DNA from: Chitinophaga costaii
GTDB taxonomy: Bacteria; Bacteroidota; Bacteroidia; Chitinophagales; Chitinophagaceae
Assembly: GCF_900094705.1 (NCBI RefSeq)
Contig: NZ_FMAR01000006.1
Coordinates: 62,001-126,000 of the forward strand
Direction: 5' to 3'
Length of the DNA stretch: 64,000 bases
This document shows, piece by piece, positions 8,792 to 19,252 of this stretch (position 1 is its first letter; each line of letters begins with the position of its first letter). The notes under the pieces were generated by a model. That model did not search any database. It saw nothing but the letters and a program-made list of their open reading frames with translations, and had not been told where the DNA came from. The position numbers and the translations under genes are program-made.

Positions 8792-11665
8792 ATGAATAAA
8801 CAACTACGCTATTTCTTTGCTTTTTTGCCCTTCTTATTGCTCTCCGGCTTGCTCCATGCGCAACTGAACGGATCTTATATTATTGATGGCCGCATTACCG
8901 ACGACCAGGGCAACTATCTTCCTGGCGCCACCGTGGTTATCAAAGGCACCTCCTTTGCTGCACAGACAGATAGCTCAGGAAGATTTAGCCTGACGGCCAA
9001 TGTGAAGCCACCCTTTAAACTGAGCATCCGCCTCATTGGGTATCAAGCCCAGGATTTTGAAGTGCGTAATCCTAATAATAAACTCTCCATACAGCTCTCT
9101 ACCCAATCACTTTTGGTGAACGAAGTGGTGGTATCGGCCAGCCGCCAGCAGGAAAAACTGCTACGCTCCCCGGTAGCAATCGAAAAATTAGACATGCGTG
9201 CTTTAAAAGAAACGCCTGCTGCTACATTTTATGACGCCATCGGCAATCTCAAAAACGTTCAGATGACTACTGCCGGTCTTACCTTCAAAGTATTTAACAC
9301 CCGTGGTTTTAACGTGCCAAACAACTTCCGGTTCATGCAGCTGGTAGATGGGGTGGATAACCAGGCGGCTACATTGGGTGTACCCCTGGGCAACGCCATC
9401 GGACCCAGTGAACTGGATATTCAAAGTATAGAAATTACGCCGGGAGCCTCTTCTGCACTCTATGGCATGAATGCAATTAATGGTATGTCTAACCTGATCA
9501 CGAAAAACCCTTTCGTATATCAGGGCCTGGCTGTATCGCAGAAAGTAGCCTTTAACCACTTTGATGGCAAAGGCAGCGACGGTCCCAAACCCATTACGGA
9601 AACCAATTTCCGTTTTGCCAAAGCTTGGAACGATAAGATCGCCATCAAAATAGATTTCAGTTACCTGCAGGGCACGGACTGGTATGCAGACAACCGGAGC
9701 GATTTTAACCCGCAACCCATTTCCAACCCCGACTTCCCGGAACTCAGTGGGGTCAATAACCCCGCTAATGACGCCTGGAATAAATACGGCGACAACAGCA
9801 ACATCCAGATCATTGATAAAAACAACCGCGCTTTTAATATTCACCGCACTGGCTATTGGGAAAAAGACCTGGCAGGTAATTATCATGTAAAAAATATTAA
9901 AGGCGATGTGGCCTTACATTACAAGATCACTCCTAAAATAGAAGTATCCTACGCTTACCGCGCCGGCGATATGGATGGTTTCTTTCAACGCGGCAACCGC
10001 ATTGGCCTGCGCGATGTGATTGTGCAAAATCACAAGATAGAATTAACCCATCCCGATTTTACCATTCGCGCCTACGTATCGTTGGAAAATACCGGCAATT
10101 CCTACAATATGAATCCCCTGGCAGACAACCTGGAAAAGTCTTTTAAACCGGATGCACAGTGGAAATCGGATTACCTCAAAGCATTGAACAATGCTGAAGA
10201 TCAAAATCCCAACGACCTGGCCGCAGCCCACCGTGCCGCCCGTGCTGCGGCAGATGCAGGCCGCTTTGTACCCGGTACAGCTGCCTTTAACCGCCAGGTG
10301 AACCTTATCCAGCACGTGAACGACTGGGACATTTACCCTACTTCCAAAAATCCGCTGGATACCACAGGGGGAGCGGCATTGTACCAGAAGAGCCATTTTT
10401 ATCATGCAGAAGGCATCTGGAACCTGCGTCAGTATGTTAAGTTCGCCGATATCCTTGTGGGCGCCGATTACCGCACTTTCGAGATATATCCTGATGGCAA
10501 TAACTTTGTAGACTTTAGCCGTCCCTTGGCCAATCGTAACCAGCCTGGCGGTAAAAATATCTGGTATGGCAAGTATGGAGGGTTTGCACAGATTTCCAAA
10601 ACCTTCCTGGGCGATGCGCTGAAACTCACCGGGTCCCTGCGCTACGATAAAAGCCAGCAGTTTGCCGGTAAAGTAAATCCCCGCCTGGCCGCCGTGTATA
10701 CCATCAATGAAAAACATAACATCCGTGTGTCCTGGCAAAATGGCTTCCGCTTTCCTTCCCTGTTTGAAGCCTATTCTTTCGTGAACAATGGCCAGGTGCG
10801 CCGGGTAGGTGGGCTACCCTTTATTGAAAAAGGACTGGGTTATTACGAGAACGCCATCTATACCTCTACCGCCGACGCCTTTACAACTGCGGTAAACCGC
10901 TCCATTAATAACGAACACCTGAGTAAACCAGATGCGGCGGTTAAGAATCAAGGTATACTCAAACAATCGCACCTGGGCCCCATTAAACCAGAACAAATCC
11001 AGGCCTATGAAGTTGGCTATAAAAGCGTAGTGGCAGACAACCGCCTGTTTATTGACTTTGATGGTTACTACAGCCGCTATAAAAATTTCATCGGGCAGGT
11101 GGACGTTACCGTACCCAAGACAGGTTCCGTAACCCATTTAGACAGCTCCCTGCTGGCCGCCATGCAGGACAAATCACAGCAAGACCGCTACCGGGTATGG
11201 GCCAACAGCACCAGCACCGTAAGTAACTACGGCTTTGCACTGGCCCTCACCTATGAGTTTGATAAAAGCTGGACACTGAGTGGTAATGTGAACTACAATA
11301 AGCTGGTGCAGGATAAAACAAAAGACGATGCGCTCATCCCCGGCTTTAATACGCCGGAATACTTTACCAACGTGAGCTTCGGCAATCGAGCCATTGTGCC
11401 GAACCTGGGCTTTAACGTAGTATGGCACTGGCAGAAATCGTTCTACTGGCAAAACCTTTTTGGCAATGGCAACGTGCCGGCCTACAATACATTTGATGCG
11501 CAGGTAACTTATCGCCTGCCCCATATTAGTTCTTCTATCAAAATTGGCGGATCCAATATCCTTAACGCTGCGTACTTCCAGTATGTGGGCGGGCCTACTA
11601 TCCGCGGGCTGTACTATGCCACTATTACTTATGACGGCATGTTCAAGAAGAAGAAAAAAGATTAA
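8792..11665 (+). CDS. TonB-dependent outer-membrane receptor
   Basis: Outer-membrane import receptor with a carboxypeptidase-regulatory-like domain at the N terminus. After a signal peptide ending near LLHAQ come the beta-sandwich domain (DGRITDDQGNYLPGATVVIKG), a TonB-box-like VNEVVVSASRQQEK, a plug (NTRGFNVPN, MQLVDGVDNQ, ITPGASSALYGMNAINGM) and a long beta-barrel ending in an aromatic-rich strand. I prefer the ATG at 8792, which gives a proper signal peptide; an upstream in-frame ATG at 8753 adds 13 polar residues. No SusD partner follows, so this is more likely a siderophore, cobalamin or other small-ligand receptor than a SusC. The ligand cannot be read from the sequence. Confidence 0.9.
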   Translation: MNKQLRYFFAFLPFLLLSGLLHAQLNGSYIIDGRITDDQGNYLPGATVVIKGTSFAAQTDSSGRFSLTANVKPPFKLSIRLIGYQAQDFEVRNPNNKLSIQLSTQSLLVNEVVVSASRQQEKLLRSPVAIEKLDMRALKETPAATFYDAIGNLKNVQMTTAGLTFKVFNTRGFNVPNNFRFMQLVDGVDNQAATLGVPLGNAIGPSELDIQSIEITPGASSALYGMNAINGMSNLITKNPFVYQGLAVSQKVAFNHFDGKGSDGPKPITETNFRFAKAWNDKIAIKIDFSYLQGTDWYADNRSDFNPQPISNPDFPELSGVNNPANDAWNKYGDNSNIQIIDKNNRAFNIHRTGYWEKDLAGNYHVKNIKGDVALHYKITPKIEVSYAYRAGDMDGFFQRGNRIGLRDVIVQNHKIELTHPDFTIRAYVSLENTGNSYNMNPLADNLEKSFKPDAQWKSDYLKALNNAEDQNPNDLAAAHRAARAAADAGRFVPGTAAFNRQVNLIQHVNDWDIYPTSKNPLDTTGGAALYQKSHFYHAEGIWNLRQYVKFADILVGADYRTFEIYPDGNNFVDFSRPLANRNQPGGKNIWYGKYGGFAQISKTFLGDALKLTGSLRYDKSQQFAGKVNPRLAAVYTINEKHNIRVSWQNGFRFPSLFEAYSFVNNGQVRRVGGLPFIEKGLGYYENAIYTSTADAFTTAVNRSINNEHLSKPDAAVKNQGILKQSHLGPIKPEQIQAYEVGYKSVVADNRLFIDFDGYYSRYKNFIGQVDVTVPKTGSVTHLDSSLLAAMQDKSQQDRYRVWANSTSTVSNYGFALALTYEFDKSWTLSGNVNYNKLVQDKTKDDALIPGFNTPEYFTNVSFGNRAIVPNLGFNVVWHWQKSFYWQNLFGNGNVPAYNTFDAQVTYRLPHISSSIKIGGSNILNAAYFQYVGGPTIRGLYYATITYDGMFKKKKKD

Positions 11666-11690
11666 CTTCCTCAACCAAGGTCTGATTAAA

Positions 11691-11731
11691 AAAACCCTCC
11701 AGAGATGTTACAACATTTCTTGGAGGGTTTT
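11691..11731 (+). terminator. Terminator after the TonB receptor
   Basis: AAAACCCTCCA (11691-11701) pairs with TGGAGGGTTTT (11721-11731); the loop holds a small GATGT/ACATT stem. The A-rich 5' side and T-rich 3' side make it bidirectional in form, lying between the receptor and the convergent fumC. Confidence 0.85.
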
Positions 11732-11855
11732 CGCTATTGGGCGGTAGTGTTATTCATTAGCAGGCCTATATTTACATCACTTCGTGTATCCCTTACCGTT
11801 AGCTTTGGTAATACTGCCGGTATTAAGCATCCGAATGATGCAAACAGCCCGCCTT

Positions 11856-13253
11856 TTAAATTTCCCCTACCATCGTTTTCGGATCAACTACCTGATCAAA
11901 TTCTTCCGGAGTAACATAGCCCAGTTTCACTGCCATTTCTTTAAGGGTAGTGCCTTCTTTGTGAGCTTTCTGTGCTATTTCGGCGGCTTTGTAGTAACCA
12001 ATCTTCGTGTTTAGCGCTGTTACTAACATCAGGGAATTGTCTACATGTTTCTTAATATTAGCCTCTATAGGAGCCAGGCCCACAGCGCATTTGTCGTTAA
12101 AGCTTACGCAACCTTCGCCAATGAGGCGGGCGGAGTGCAGGAAGTTGTAAATCATCACCGGCTTAAACACATTGAGCTCAAAATGGCCGGTAGCGCCACC
12201 GATGTTAATGGTTACGTCGTTGCCTAAAACCTGTGCGGCAATCATTGTGAGGGCCTCGCACTGGGTAGGATTTACCTTGCCCGGCATGATGGAAGAACCG
12301 GGTTCATTATCGGGTATAAAAAATTCGCCGATGCCTGCCCGTGGACCAGAGCTGAGCATACGGATGTCGTTGGCAATTTTCATGAGGCTCACGGCCACGG
12401 TTTTCAGTGCGCCATGTGTTTCCACGATGGCATCGTGTGCAGCCAGGGCTTCAAATTTATTGTCTGCCGTACGGAAAGGAAGGCCGGTGAGAGCGGCAAT
12501 TTGCTTGGCAACATTGGCTGCATACCCTTTAGGCGTGTTAATACCCGTACCCACGGCAGTACCGCCCAGCGCCAGTTCGCTCAGGTGGTCCAGGGTGTGC
12601 TGGATGGCACGCAGGCCATGATCCAGTTGCGATACATACCCGCTCAGTTCCTGGCCCACGGTGAGAGGCGTGGCGTCCATGAAGTGGGTACGGCCTATCT
12701 TCACCACGTGCATGTATTGCTTCGCTTTTTCCGCCAGCGTATTCCGCAGTTTGGTAATGCCCGGAATAGTTACTTCCACCAGCATTTTATACGCCGCAAT
12801 GTGCATGGCAGTTGGAAAAGTATCGTTGGAAGATTGTGATTTATTAACGTCGTCATTCGGATGAATTACTTTGTCTTTATCCGTGAGCTTACCGCCATTG
12901 ATCACGTGGGCGCGGTAGGCCACTACTTCATTCACATTCATGTTAGACTGGGTGCCGCTACCAGTTTGCCATACAACCAGTGGAAACTCTTTATCCAGTT
13001 TGCCATCGAGTATCTCATCGCAAACGCGGCCTATCAGATCTGACTTTTCCTTAGACAGTACGCCAGCATCCACGTTGGTGAGGGCCGCAGCTTTCTTGAG
13101 GTAGGCAAATGCGCGGATAATCTCTTTGGGCATGCGATTAATGTCCTGTGCAATTTTGAAATTTTCAATAGAGCGCTGTGTCTGTGCGCCGTAGTAAGCG
13201 TCTACCGGCACGTGTACTTCGCCCATCGTGTCTTTCTCTATTCTGAAGTCCAT
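11856..13253 (-). CDS. fumC: Fumarate hydratase, class II
   Basis: Iron-independent fumarase that converts fumarate to malate in the TCA cycle. The 465 residues match the class II family length. Visible blocks are [13 protein letters not shown] near residue 100, the segment [25 protein letters not shown], and the signature [11 protein letters not shown] (about 317-327) containing the catalytic serine loop. The closely related aspartase has a similar signature, but the ATPLTVGQE region and overall length fit fumarase better. It is followed in the same direction by no gene; an enoyl-CoA hydratase lies 65 bp upstream. Confidence 0.93.
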   Translation of the reverse strand: MDFRIEKDTMGEVHVPVDAYYGAQTQRSIENFKIAQDINRMPKEIIRAFAYLKKAAALTNVDAGVLSKEKSDLIGRVCDEILDGKLDKEFPLVVWQTGSGTQSNMNVNEVVAYRAHVINGGKLTDKDKVIHPNDDVNKSQSSNDTFPTAMHIAAYKMLVEVTIPGITKLRNTLAEKAKQYMHVVKIGRTHFMDATPLTVGQELSGYVSQLDHGLRAIQHTLDHLSELALGGTAVGTGINTPKGYAANVAKQIAALTGLPFRTADNKFEALAAHDAIVETHGALKTVAVSLMKIANDIRMLSSGPRAGIGEFFIPDNEPGSSIMPGKVNPTQCEALTMIAAQVLGNDVTINIGGATGHFELNVFKPVMIYNFLHSARLIGEGCVSFNDKCAVGLAPIEANIKKHVDNSLMLVTALNTKIGYYKAAEIAQKAHKEGTTLKEMAVKLGYVTPEEFDQVVDPKTMVGEI

Positions 13254-13272
13254 ATCTTAATTTTTTGTGTGC

Positions 13273-13280
13273 CAAAGTTA
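13273..13280 (-). promoter_or_regulatory. -7 element of fumC
   Basis: On the minus strand TAACTTTG matches TAnnTTTG and lies about 20 bp before the fumC ATG. The -33 region is only weakly matched, so fumC probably has its own promoter although the hydratase gene upstream is co-directional. Confidence 0.5.
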
Positions 13281-13318
13281 GGGGGAAATGCTTAGAAGAA
13301 ATCTGATATTTTACCATA

Positions 13319-14095
13319 TCAGGCCCCGGTAAATTTGGCCGGTCTTTTTTCCAGAAAGGCCTGTGCGCCCTCCTGTAAGTCTTTCGTAGCAAAGCATTCG
13401 CTGAAGGCATTAATTTCAAACGCAAAGCCATCTACGTTTTTATCCAGGGCGGCATTGACGCACTGGATCACACTTCCTACAGCCAGCGGGGCTTTGGCGT
13501 GTATTTTCTGCAATAAAGCCTGGGTAAAAGACAACAGCGTGTCGGGTGCCACCACATGGTTCACCAGGCCCCAGGAGAGGGCCTCTGCGGCAGGCAACAT
13601 ATCTGCGGTAAGCATGAGTTCTATGGCTTTGCCCCGGCCAATAAGCTGAGTAAGCCGCTGGGTGCCGCCATAACCGGGAATAAGGCCCAGGTTCACTTCC
13701 GGCTGACCAAACTTCGCCTTTTCGCTGGCTACGCGGAAATGGCATGCCATGGCCAGCTCGCAGCCCCCGCCCAGGGCAAAGCCATTTACGGCGGCCACAA
13801 TAGGTTTGGGACTATCTGCTATACGCTGGAAAATTACCTGCCCTTTTTGGGCCAGGTCGGCGCCCTGAGTGGGCGTCAGCGAAAGAAATTCGGAGATATC
13901 GGCCCCGGCTACAAAGGCCTTTTCTCCCGCTCCGGTAATGATAGCACTTTGAATGCCGGCATTACTGTACACTTCGTCTACTGCCAGCGCCAGGTCGGCC
14001 AGTACCTGCTGGTTCAGCGCATTCATTTTATCAGGCCGGTTAATCGTGATGAGGTAGGTTCCCTCCGTAAGTTGGGTATTCAGTGTTGCATACAT
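13319..14095 (-). CDS. Enoyl-CoA hydratase/crotonase family protein
   Basis: Likely hydrates 2-enoyl-CoA thioesters in fatty-acid or amino-acid breakdown. The 258-residue crotonase-fold protein has the oxyanion-hole segments AGADIS (63-68) and FALGGGCELAMAC (107-118). Both glutamates typical of true hydratases are present: Glu113 in GCELAM and Glu133 in PEVNLGLIPGYGG. No thiolase or acyl-CoA dehydrogenase gene is adjacent, so the substrate chain length is open. The start is the ATG giving MYATLNTQ, a normal family N terminus. Confidence 0.9.
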   Translation of the reverse strand: MYATLNTQLTEGTYLITINRPDKMNALNQQVLADLALAVDEVYSNAGIQSAIITGAGEKAFVAGADISEFLSLTPTQGADLAQKGQVIFQRIADSPKPIVAAVNGFALGGGCELAMACHFRVASEKAKFGQPEVNLGLIPGYGGTQRLTQLIGRGKAIELMLTADMLPAAEALSWGLVNHVVAPDTLLSFTQALLQKIHAKAPLAVGSVIQCVNAALDKNVDGFAFEINAFSECFATKDLQEGAQAFLEKRPAKFTGA

Positions 14096-14152
14096 GGCAG
14101 TACGGTTTTTCCCGCAGGTCCCATATGCACACCATGCGCCGGCCTGCGTAGT

Positions 14153-14965
14153 TTAGTAATTAGCTCCTTGAAATGAACGTCGGTGATGGTGATGTCTCGC
14201 ATGTTCATCTTTGAACTCGTCGCCATAATCCACCTTGCCGAAATCATAACTTAAAGTAACGAAAAACATTTTACTCTGCGTTTGCGCATAGGGGTAGGTC
14301 TTCAGGCCATCCACCGTTTCATGAAAATCCTTATTGAAAAAGTCGGTAAGAAAGTATTGCACCTTCAGCCCTATACCGGGATGAACGCGGATGCCGGCAA
14401 ACACACTGGGCAGCAATAAAGGGGTACGGTCGCTAAACCACTGGCTAAATTTATGGCGCTTATCGCCGTCTATAAATTGCTTTTCTTTATAATTAAGCGC
14501 CAGGTCGTACTCGCCGCCGGCAAAGAAGAAAATGCTGCCATGGCGCACATCCCCCACCTTCAATCCAATAGGAATGCCCAGGGTGTAGAGGCGGCGCTTT
14601 AATTTCAGCGAGTCGTTGTCTTTGGTAATGAGACCTATGTTACGCAGGTTTAGCCCCGTAAAAACGCCAAAGTTCTTATTGATGTCATAATTGAAATTGG
14701 TGCCTACGTTAAAGAAAAAGGTAAAGCGGGGAATATTGCGCACATGGTCGCCATCATATTTTATGCTGCCGAAGGATAACAGGGGACCATCACCACCCCA
14801 AGAGGGATACACGCCTTTATGATCACTGGGGTAATGTTGGGCGGCCATTTCTTTCCAATGGAAATGTACGCTGTCGCGGCGGTACCTCGTTGTATCATCC
14901 TGCGCTTTGCCGGCCAGGGGGAATAACAGGAAAAAGAAATAATACAGTGGATGAATGTGTTTCAT
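14153..14965 (-). CDS. Predicted outer-membrane beta-barrel protein, His-rich tail
   Basis: No function is assigned. The 270-residue product has a signal peptide (hydrophobic YYFFFLLFPLAGKAQ, cleavage near KAQ). Alternating-hydrophobicity strands typical of Bacteroidota porin-family small barrels follow, such as RFTFFFNVGTNFNYDINKNFGVFTGLNLRN split over residues 80-110, and FVTLSYDFGKVDYG near the end. After the last strand there is an unusual soluble tail with HARHHHHRR. It lies between the hydratase and the B12-binding subunit on the same strand, with no obvious operon link. Confidence 0.75.
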   Translation of the reverse strand: MKHIHPLYYFFFLLFPLAGKAQDDTTRYRRDSVHFHWKEMAAQHYPSDHKGVYPSWGGDGPLLSFGSIKYDGDHVRNIPRFTFFFNVGTNFNYDINKNFGVFTGLNLRNIGLITKDNDSLKLKRRLYTLGIPIGLKVGDVRHGSIFFFAGGEYDLALNYKEKQFIDGDKRHKFSQWFSDRTPLLLPSVFAGIRVHPGIGLKVQYFLTDFFNKDFHETVDGLKTYPYAQTQSKMFFVTLSYDFGKVDYGDEFKDEHARHHHHRRSFQGANY

Positions 14966-15024
14966 AAACTGGAGGTTGGATTGTATATTAAAGACGCACC
15001 AACCTGGAAAAAGTTTCAGCTTTC

Positions 15025-15444
15025 CTAAAAATTCCGGTGTTCCCTCACCCAGCCAGCAATATAATCTGCTATATCGTGGGTATCGGTGCCAGGGGGGAAC
15101 AGTTTGCCAACGCCCATTTGCCGCAGCGTTTGCATATCATTTTCGGGGATGATGCCGCCCCCGGTAAGTAATACATCGTCTAGCCCCTTTTCTTTCATGC
15201 ACTGAATTACTTTTGGAAAAACAGTCATGTGAGCGCCGGAGAGAATACTAATGCCAATGGCATCTACGTCTTCCTGTAACGCAGCATTCACCACCATCTC
15301 GGGCGTTTGGCGAAGGCCGGTATAGATCACTTCTATCCCGGCATCGCGCAGGGCCGCCGCTATCACTTTGGCGCCCCGGTCGTGGCCATCCAGGCCTACT
15401 TTGGCAACCAGTACCCGTACCGGCCGTTGTTGTTGAATAGACAT
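15025..15444 (-). CDS. Free-standing B12-binding subunit of an acyl-CoA mutase
   Basis: Small cobalamin-binding domain protein of 139 residues equivalent to the C-terminal domain of methylmalonyl-CoA mutase. It shows the base-off B12 motif DGHDRG (His is the lower cobalt ligand), then SILSGAH and TGGGIIP, matching the DxHxxG...SxL...GG pattern. No substrate-binding mutase half lies beside it. It could serve a separately encoded large subunit (as in methylmalonyl-, isobutyryl- or hydroxyisobutyryl-CoA mutases). I start at ATG 15444 ([17 protein letters not shown]); the frame open to 15555 adds 37 residues with no family resemblance. The epimerase at 0.3 kb acts in the same pathway. Confidence 0.88.
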   Translation of the reverse strand: MSIQQQRPVRVLVAKVGLDGHDRGAKVIAAALRDAGIEVIYTGLRQTPEMVVNAALQEDVDAIGISILSGAHMTVFPKVIQCMKEKGLDDVLLTGGGIIPENDMQTLRQMGVGKLFPPGTDTHDIADYIAGWVREHRNF

Positions 15445-15566
15445 GCTGATTGGCTTGTTAGATTGTAAATGTAGGTTTTTGATGCCAAAAACGCCCCGCA
15501 GAAGGCCGAAAACATTACCTTTGGCTTTCTTAAAACGCACCATCCGTAGTACCACATAAAAAATAT

Positions 15567-17234
15567 ATGAGCGAAGAGAGATCCCTCAATTTTATAGAAC
15601 AAATCATAGAAGAAGACATTGCTGCCGGCACCCATGGGGGCCGTGTACTCACCCGCTTTCCACCGGAACCCAATGGCTACCTGCACATTGGCCACGCCAA
15701 ATCCATCTGCCTGAACTTTTCACTGGCCCAGAAATATGGTGGCAAAACCAACCTGCGTTTCGATGATACCAACCCGGTGAAGGAAGATGTAGAGTATGTG
15801 GATTCCATTAAAGAAGATATTAAATGGCTGGGCTTTGAATGGGCGCAGGAATTATATGCCTCCGATTATTTTGAGCAATTATACCAGTTTGCCGTGCAAT
15901 TGATCGAAAAAGACCTGGCTTATGTAGACGAGGCCACGCCCGAGCAAATTGCCGCCGCCAAAGGTTCGCCCACCGTACCCGGCACGCCCACACCGGCACG
16001 CAGCCGCAGCATTGCCGACAACCTGGATCTCTTTGCCCGCATGCGTAAAGGCGAATTTAAGGATGGCGAAAAGGTACTCCGCGCTAAAGGCGACCTGGCC
16101 TCGCCCAATATGCACCTGCGCGATCCGCTGATGTATCGCATTAAACACGCGCATCACCACCGCACCGGCGATGCCTGGTGTATTTACCCCATGTATGACT
16201 TTGCTCATGGGCAAAGTGATAGCATTGAGCAAATCACCCACTCTATTTGCACCCTGGAATTTATTCCCCACCGTCCGCTATACGACTGGTTCATCGCGCA
16301 ACTGGGTATCTTCCCTTCCCATCAATACGAATTTGCTCGCCTGAACATGAGCTATACCATCATGAGCAAGCGCAAGCTCATTCAGCTTGTACAGGAAGGA
16401 CATGTGCGGGGCTGGGACGATCCCCGCATGCCTACCATCAGCGGCCTGCGCCGCCGTGGTTTTACCCCGGCCAGCGTACGCATGTTCTGCGAGCGTATTG
16501 GCGTGCAGAAACGTGATAACCTGATCGATTTTTCCCTGCTGGAATTTTGTATCCGCGAAGAGCTGAACAAAACCGCTCCCCGCGTGATGGCTGTGCTGGA
16601 CCCGGTGAAAGTAGTTATCACCAACTATCCAGCCGACAAGGTGGAAATATTGCAAGCGGAAAACAATCCGGAGGAAGAAAATAGCGGTACCCGTGAGGTA
16701 CCGTTCAGCAATACTCTCTACATTGAGCGTGAAGATTTTATGGAGGTACCGGCGAAGAAGTTCTTCCGCCTGGGTCCCGGCTTGGCCGTACGCCTGAAAT
16801 ATGCCTATGTAGTGCAATGTGAAACGTTTGAAAAAGACGCCAGTGGCAATATCACTACCATCTTCTGCCGTTACCTGCCCGAAAGCAAAAGCGGCAATGA
16901 TACCAGCGGCCTTAGCGTAAAAGGCACTATCCACTGGGTGAGCGCCGCCCACGCCCATCAGGCCGAGGTGCGCTTGTACGACCGCCTCTTTAGCGTAGCC
17001 GAGCCAGGCAATGAAGAGGGCGATTTCAAATCTTTTCTGAATCCCGACTCCTTGCAGGTAGTGGAAAATGCCCTAATAGAACCTGCCCTTACCAAAGCCA
17101 GGGCAGGCGATCGTTTTCAGTTTCTACGCAAAGGATATTTCACAGTAGACGTGGATTCCTCCCCTGAAAAATTGGTGTTCAACCGGATTGTTACGCTGAA
17201 AGACACCTGGGCTAAGGAAACTAAAAAATCTTAA
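15567..17234 (+). CDS. glnS: Glutaminyl-tRNA synthetase
   Basis: Class I synthetase charging tRNA-Gln directly. The 555 residues fit bacterial GlnRS. The HIGH motif appears as [15 protein letters not shown] (HIGH at 40-43) and the KMSKS equivalent as IMSKRK near residue 268. The N-terminal FPPEPNG signature separates GlnRS from GluRS. The C-terminal anticodon-binding beta-barrels are intact ([11 protein letters not shown] at the end). It is divergent from the B12 subunit gene, the two starts lying about 120 bp apart. A terminator follows directly. Confidence 0.95.
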   Translation: MSEERSLNFIEQIIEEDIAAGTHGGRVLTRFPPEPNGYLHIGHAKSICLNFSLAQKYGGKTNLRFDDTNPVKEDVEYVDSIKEDIKWLGFEWAQELYASDYFEQLYQFAVQLIEKDLAYVDEATPEQIAAAKGSPTVPGTPTPARSRSIADNLDLFARMRKGEFKDGEKVLRAKGDLASPNMHLRDPLMYRIKHAHHHRTGDAWCIYPMYDFAHGQSDSIEQITHSICTLEFIPHRPLYDWFIAQLGIFPSHQYEFARLNMSYTIMSKRKLIQLVQEGHVRGWDDPRMPTISGLRRRGFTPASVRMFCERIGVQKRDNLIDFSLLEFCIREELNKTAPRVMAVLDPVKVVITNYPADKVEILQAENNPEEENSGTREVPFSNTLYIEREDFMEVPAKKFFRLGPGLAVRLKYAYVVQCETFEKDASGNITTIFCRYLPESKSGNDTSGLSVKGTIHWVSAAHAHQAEVRLYDRLFSVAEPGNEEGDFKSFLNPDSLQVVENALIEPALTKARAGDRFQFLRKGYFTVDVDSSPEKLVFNRIVTLKDTWAKETKKS

Positions 17235-17256
17235 GCACTGCTTATAAAAAGAAAAA

Positions 17257-17283
17257 AAATGCCGGCATCAGGCCGGCATTTTC
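17257..17283 (+). terminator. Terminator of glnS
   Basis: AATGCCGGC (17258-17266) pairs with GCCGGCATT (17272-17280), flanked by a run of A before and T after, 20 bases past the stop. Confidence 0.85.
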
Positions 17284-17376
17284 ATGTATTGTACTTCCCA
17301 TTGTGTTATCATTATTTATCAGCCTGCCAGCTGCTGGGCCACCTGTACGCTGGTATTTGGCACCTTATCGCATGGC

Positions 17377-18105
17377 TCACAAACTCATCATCTCCTTAAA
17401 CTTCACGGCCTGCCTACGGCTCACTTCAATTTTTTCCCCCCCCCGCATTTCCAGCAACAAGCCTCCATTAAAGTAGGTGTCTATCTTTTCAATCATGCGC
17501 AGGTTTACAATATGCTTACGGTTGGCCCGGAAAAAAGTACGCTCGTCCAGCCGCTCTTCCAGGGCGTTCAGGGATTTAAGGATGAGGGGTTTGTTGCCCT
17601 CAAAATACACCCGCGCGTAGTTACCCACGCTTTCAAAAAGTCGGATTTCCTGCAATTTTACAAACCAACAGCGGTCTCCATCCTTCACAAAAACCTGGTC
17701 GTTTTCCGACAGTATATTGCGCAGCCCCCCGGCTACAGCCAAGCGCTCCTTCTCGTCCTGCTGGTGCAGTTTGTGAATGGCATCCGCCAGGCGTTTGGGT
17801 TCTACCGGTTTCAGGAGATAATCCAGCGCGTTGTATTCAAATGCTTTGAGAGCATGTTCATCATAAGCCGTAATGAAAATTACCTGCGGGGTACGTTCCA
17901 ATTCTGCCAACAAATCAAAACCCGTCTGGTCGGGCATTTGTATATCCAGGAAAAGCAGGTCGGGGCGCAGGGCTTCGATCTTTTCCAGGCCATCCTTCGC
18001 ATTTACCGCCTCTCCCACTACCAGAATTTCCGGATGGTCGGCCAATAACTTCTTTAGCTCGCTTCTGGCCAGTCGTTCATCATCGATGATCAATGCTTTT
18101 TTCAT
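17377..18105 (-). CDS. LytTR-type response regulator
   Basis: DNA-binding output half of a two-component system. Residues 1-120 form a CheY-like receiver: acidic pair DDERLARSE, phospho-acceptor in LLFLDIQMPDQTG (about Asp55), and ITAYDEHALKAFEYNALDYLLKPV ending with the conserved Lys-Pro. The C-terminal LytTR domain shows FFRANRKHIVNLRMIEKI. Its partner kinase gene lies 76 bp upstream on the same strand, so the pair is probably one transcript. Targets cannot be seen. Such LytS/LytT-like pairs are numerous in Bacteroidota, and the signal is normally unknown. Confidence 0.92.
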   Translation of the reverse strand: MKKALIIDDERLARSELKKLLADHPEILVVGEAVNAKDGLEKIEALRPDLLFLDIQMPDQTGFDLLAELERTPQVIFITAYDEHALKAFEYNALDYLLKPVEPKRLADAIHKLHQQDEKERLAVAGGLRNILSENDQVFVKDGDRCWFVKLQEIRLFESVGNYARVYFEGNKPLILKSLNALEERLDERTFFRANRKHIVNLRMIEKIDTYFNGGLLLEMRGGEKIEVSRRQAVKFKEMMSL

Positions 18106-18181
18106 ATGCGTTTGGTTGATGATTGTAAGATAGCGCGTTGACGCTGCATGGTTCCGTAATACATGTTTATGTTTCGTTTCA

Positions 18182-19213
18182 TCAGACTACCGGCATCTGC
18201 ACACGGGCTTCCACATGGGCGGTGTCTTTATTATAAATACTAAAAGAGGCGCGGCTGCCAAATAAAAGGCTGAGGCGCTGACGGGTACTTTGCAAACCAA
18301 AACCATGGCCCTCGCTATGGTCTGTTGGGTGCAACTGGCCCGTATTCCGAATAATAAGCACATGCTGCAATTCATGCACCGAGGAGGTAATTACCACTTC
18401 GCCGCCGTGTATCTGCCGGGAAATGCCGTGTTTGATAGCGTTTTCCACCAGGGTTTGCAGCATCATGGGCGGTATGGGTAGCTCCAGCGTGGCCGGATCT
18501 ATGAGATATTGTACTTTCAGCCTTTCCTCAAAACGGATGGTTTCCAAAGCCAGGTAATCCTTTACAATATTTAACTCGTCCTCCAGGCTTACCGTTTCCA
18601 CTTTTTCCGTGGCCATAGAACTGCGCAAAATGTTAGACAGTTCTGTAATGGCCGTACGCGCCCGCTGGGGGTTTTCGTCTACCAGCGCCCGTATGCTATT
18701 GAGTGCATTAAAAATAAAATGCGGATTCAATTGCGCCTTAATCGTCTTAAGTTCCAGCTCTTTCACCGTACTTTCCAGCTTCAGTTGGTTCACCTGGCTA
18801 TTACGATTACGCTCAATATAATGCCAGGCAAAATAAATAAGCAGCCAGGTAGTACTGATGGCCATGGTACTCATTAGGTTTTTAAGCCCTTCCTGCGAAA
18901 TAAAACCCAAGAAATCTCCCGGGTAGGAAAAAAGGTAGATGCCCAATGCCATGAAAACCCCTATCCCCACCACGCCGGCAAAAAACAGGATGATCAGATG
19001 ATCGAAACCATATTGTACCCAGTTATTACGACGAATGATGAGCCGGTATAAATGAGTGCCCGCCAAACCAAATATAATTACATAAATCAAGTTTATCACA
19101 TCGCTATGCTCCACCTTGCCCATAAAAGAGTAAGCCAGGAACACATTAATGATGAAATAGGTAGACCACCCCAGGAGCTGGCACCACCAGTATTTCGATA
19201 TTTTTTTGAACAT
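18182..19213 (-). CDS. LytS/YehU-type membrane histidine kinase
   Basis: Sensor kinase paired with the LytTR regulator downstream. The 343-residue protein has four hydrophobic segments in the first 130 residues, e.g. INVFLAYSFMG and HLIILFFAGVVGIGVFMALG. The His_kinase domain follows, with the phospho-acceptor in LNPHFIFNALNSIRAL, then an ATPase domain with N-box LVENAIKHGI and glycine box GHGFGLQSTRQRL. There is no separate periplasmic sensor domain, so sensing is probably within or at the membrane. Gene order kinase then regulator, same strand. Confidence 0.92.
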   Translation of the reverse strand: MFKKISKYWWCQLLGWSTYFIINVFLAYSFMGKVEHSDVINLIYVIIFGLAGTHLYRLIIRRNNWVQYGFDHLIILFFAGVVGIGVFMALGIYLFSYPGDFLGFISQEGLKNLMSTMAISTTWLLIYFAWHYIERNRNSQVNQLKLESTVKELELKTIKAQLNPHFIFNALNSIRALVDENPQRARTAITELSNILRSSMATEKVETVSLEDELNIVKDYLALETIRFEERLKVQYLIDPATLELPIPPMMLQTLVENAIKHGISRQIHGGEVVITSSVHELQHVLIIRNTGQLHPTDHSEGHGFGLQSTRQRLSLLFGSRASFSIYNKDTAHVEARVQMPVV

Positions 19214-19244
19214 TCCTTTAAAATTACTAAGCTACATACTATTT

Positions 19245-19252
19245 CAAAAATA
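19245..19252 (-). promoter_or_regulatory. -7 element of the kinase/LytTR operon
   Basis: On the minus strand TATTTTTG matches TAnnTTTG, about 30 bp before the kinase ATG. The nearest TTG is about 25 bp further upstream, a poor -33. Confidence 0.4.

Noticed and set aside
13556-14176. 206-codon plus-strand frame
   Set aside because: Antisense shadow of the enoyl-CoA hydratase gene.
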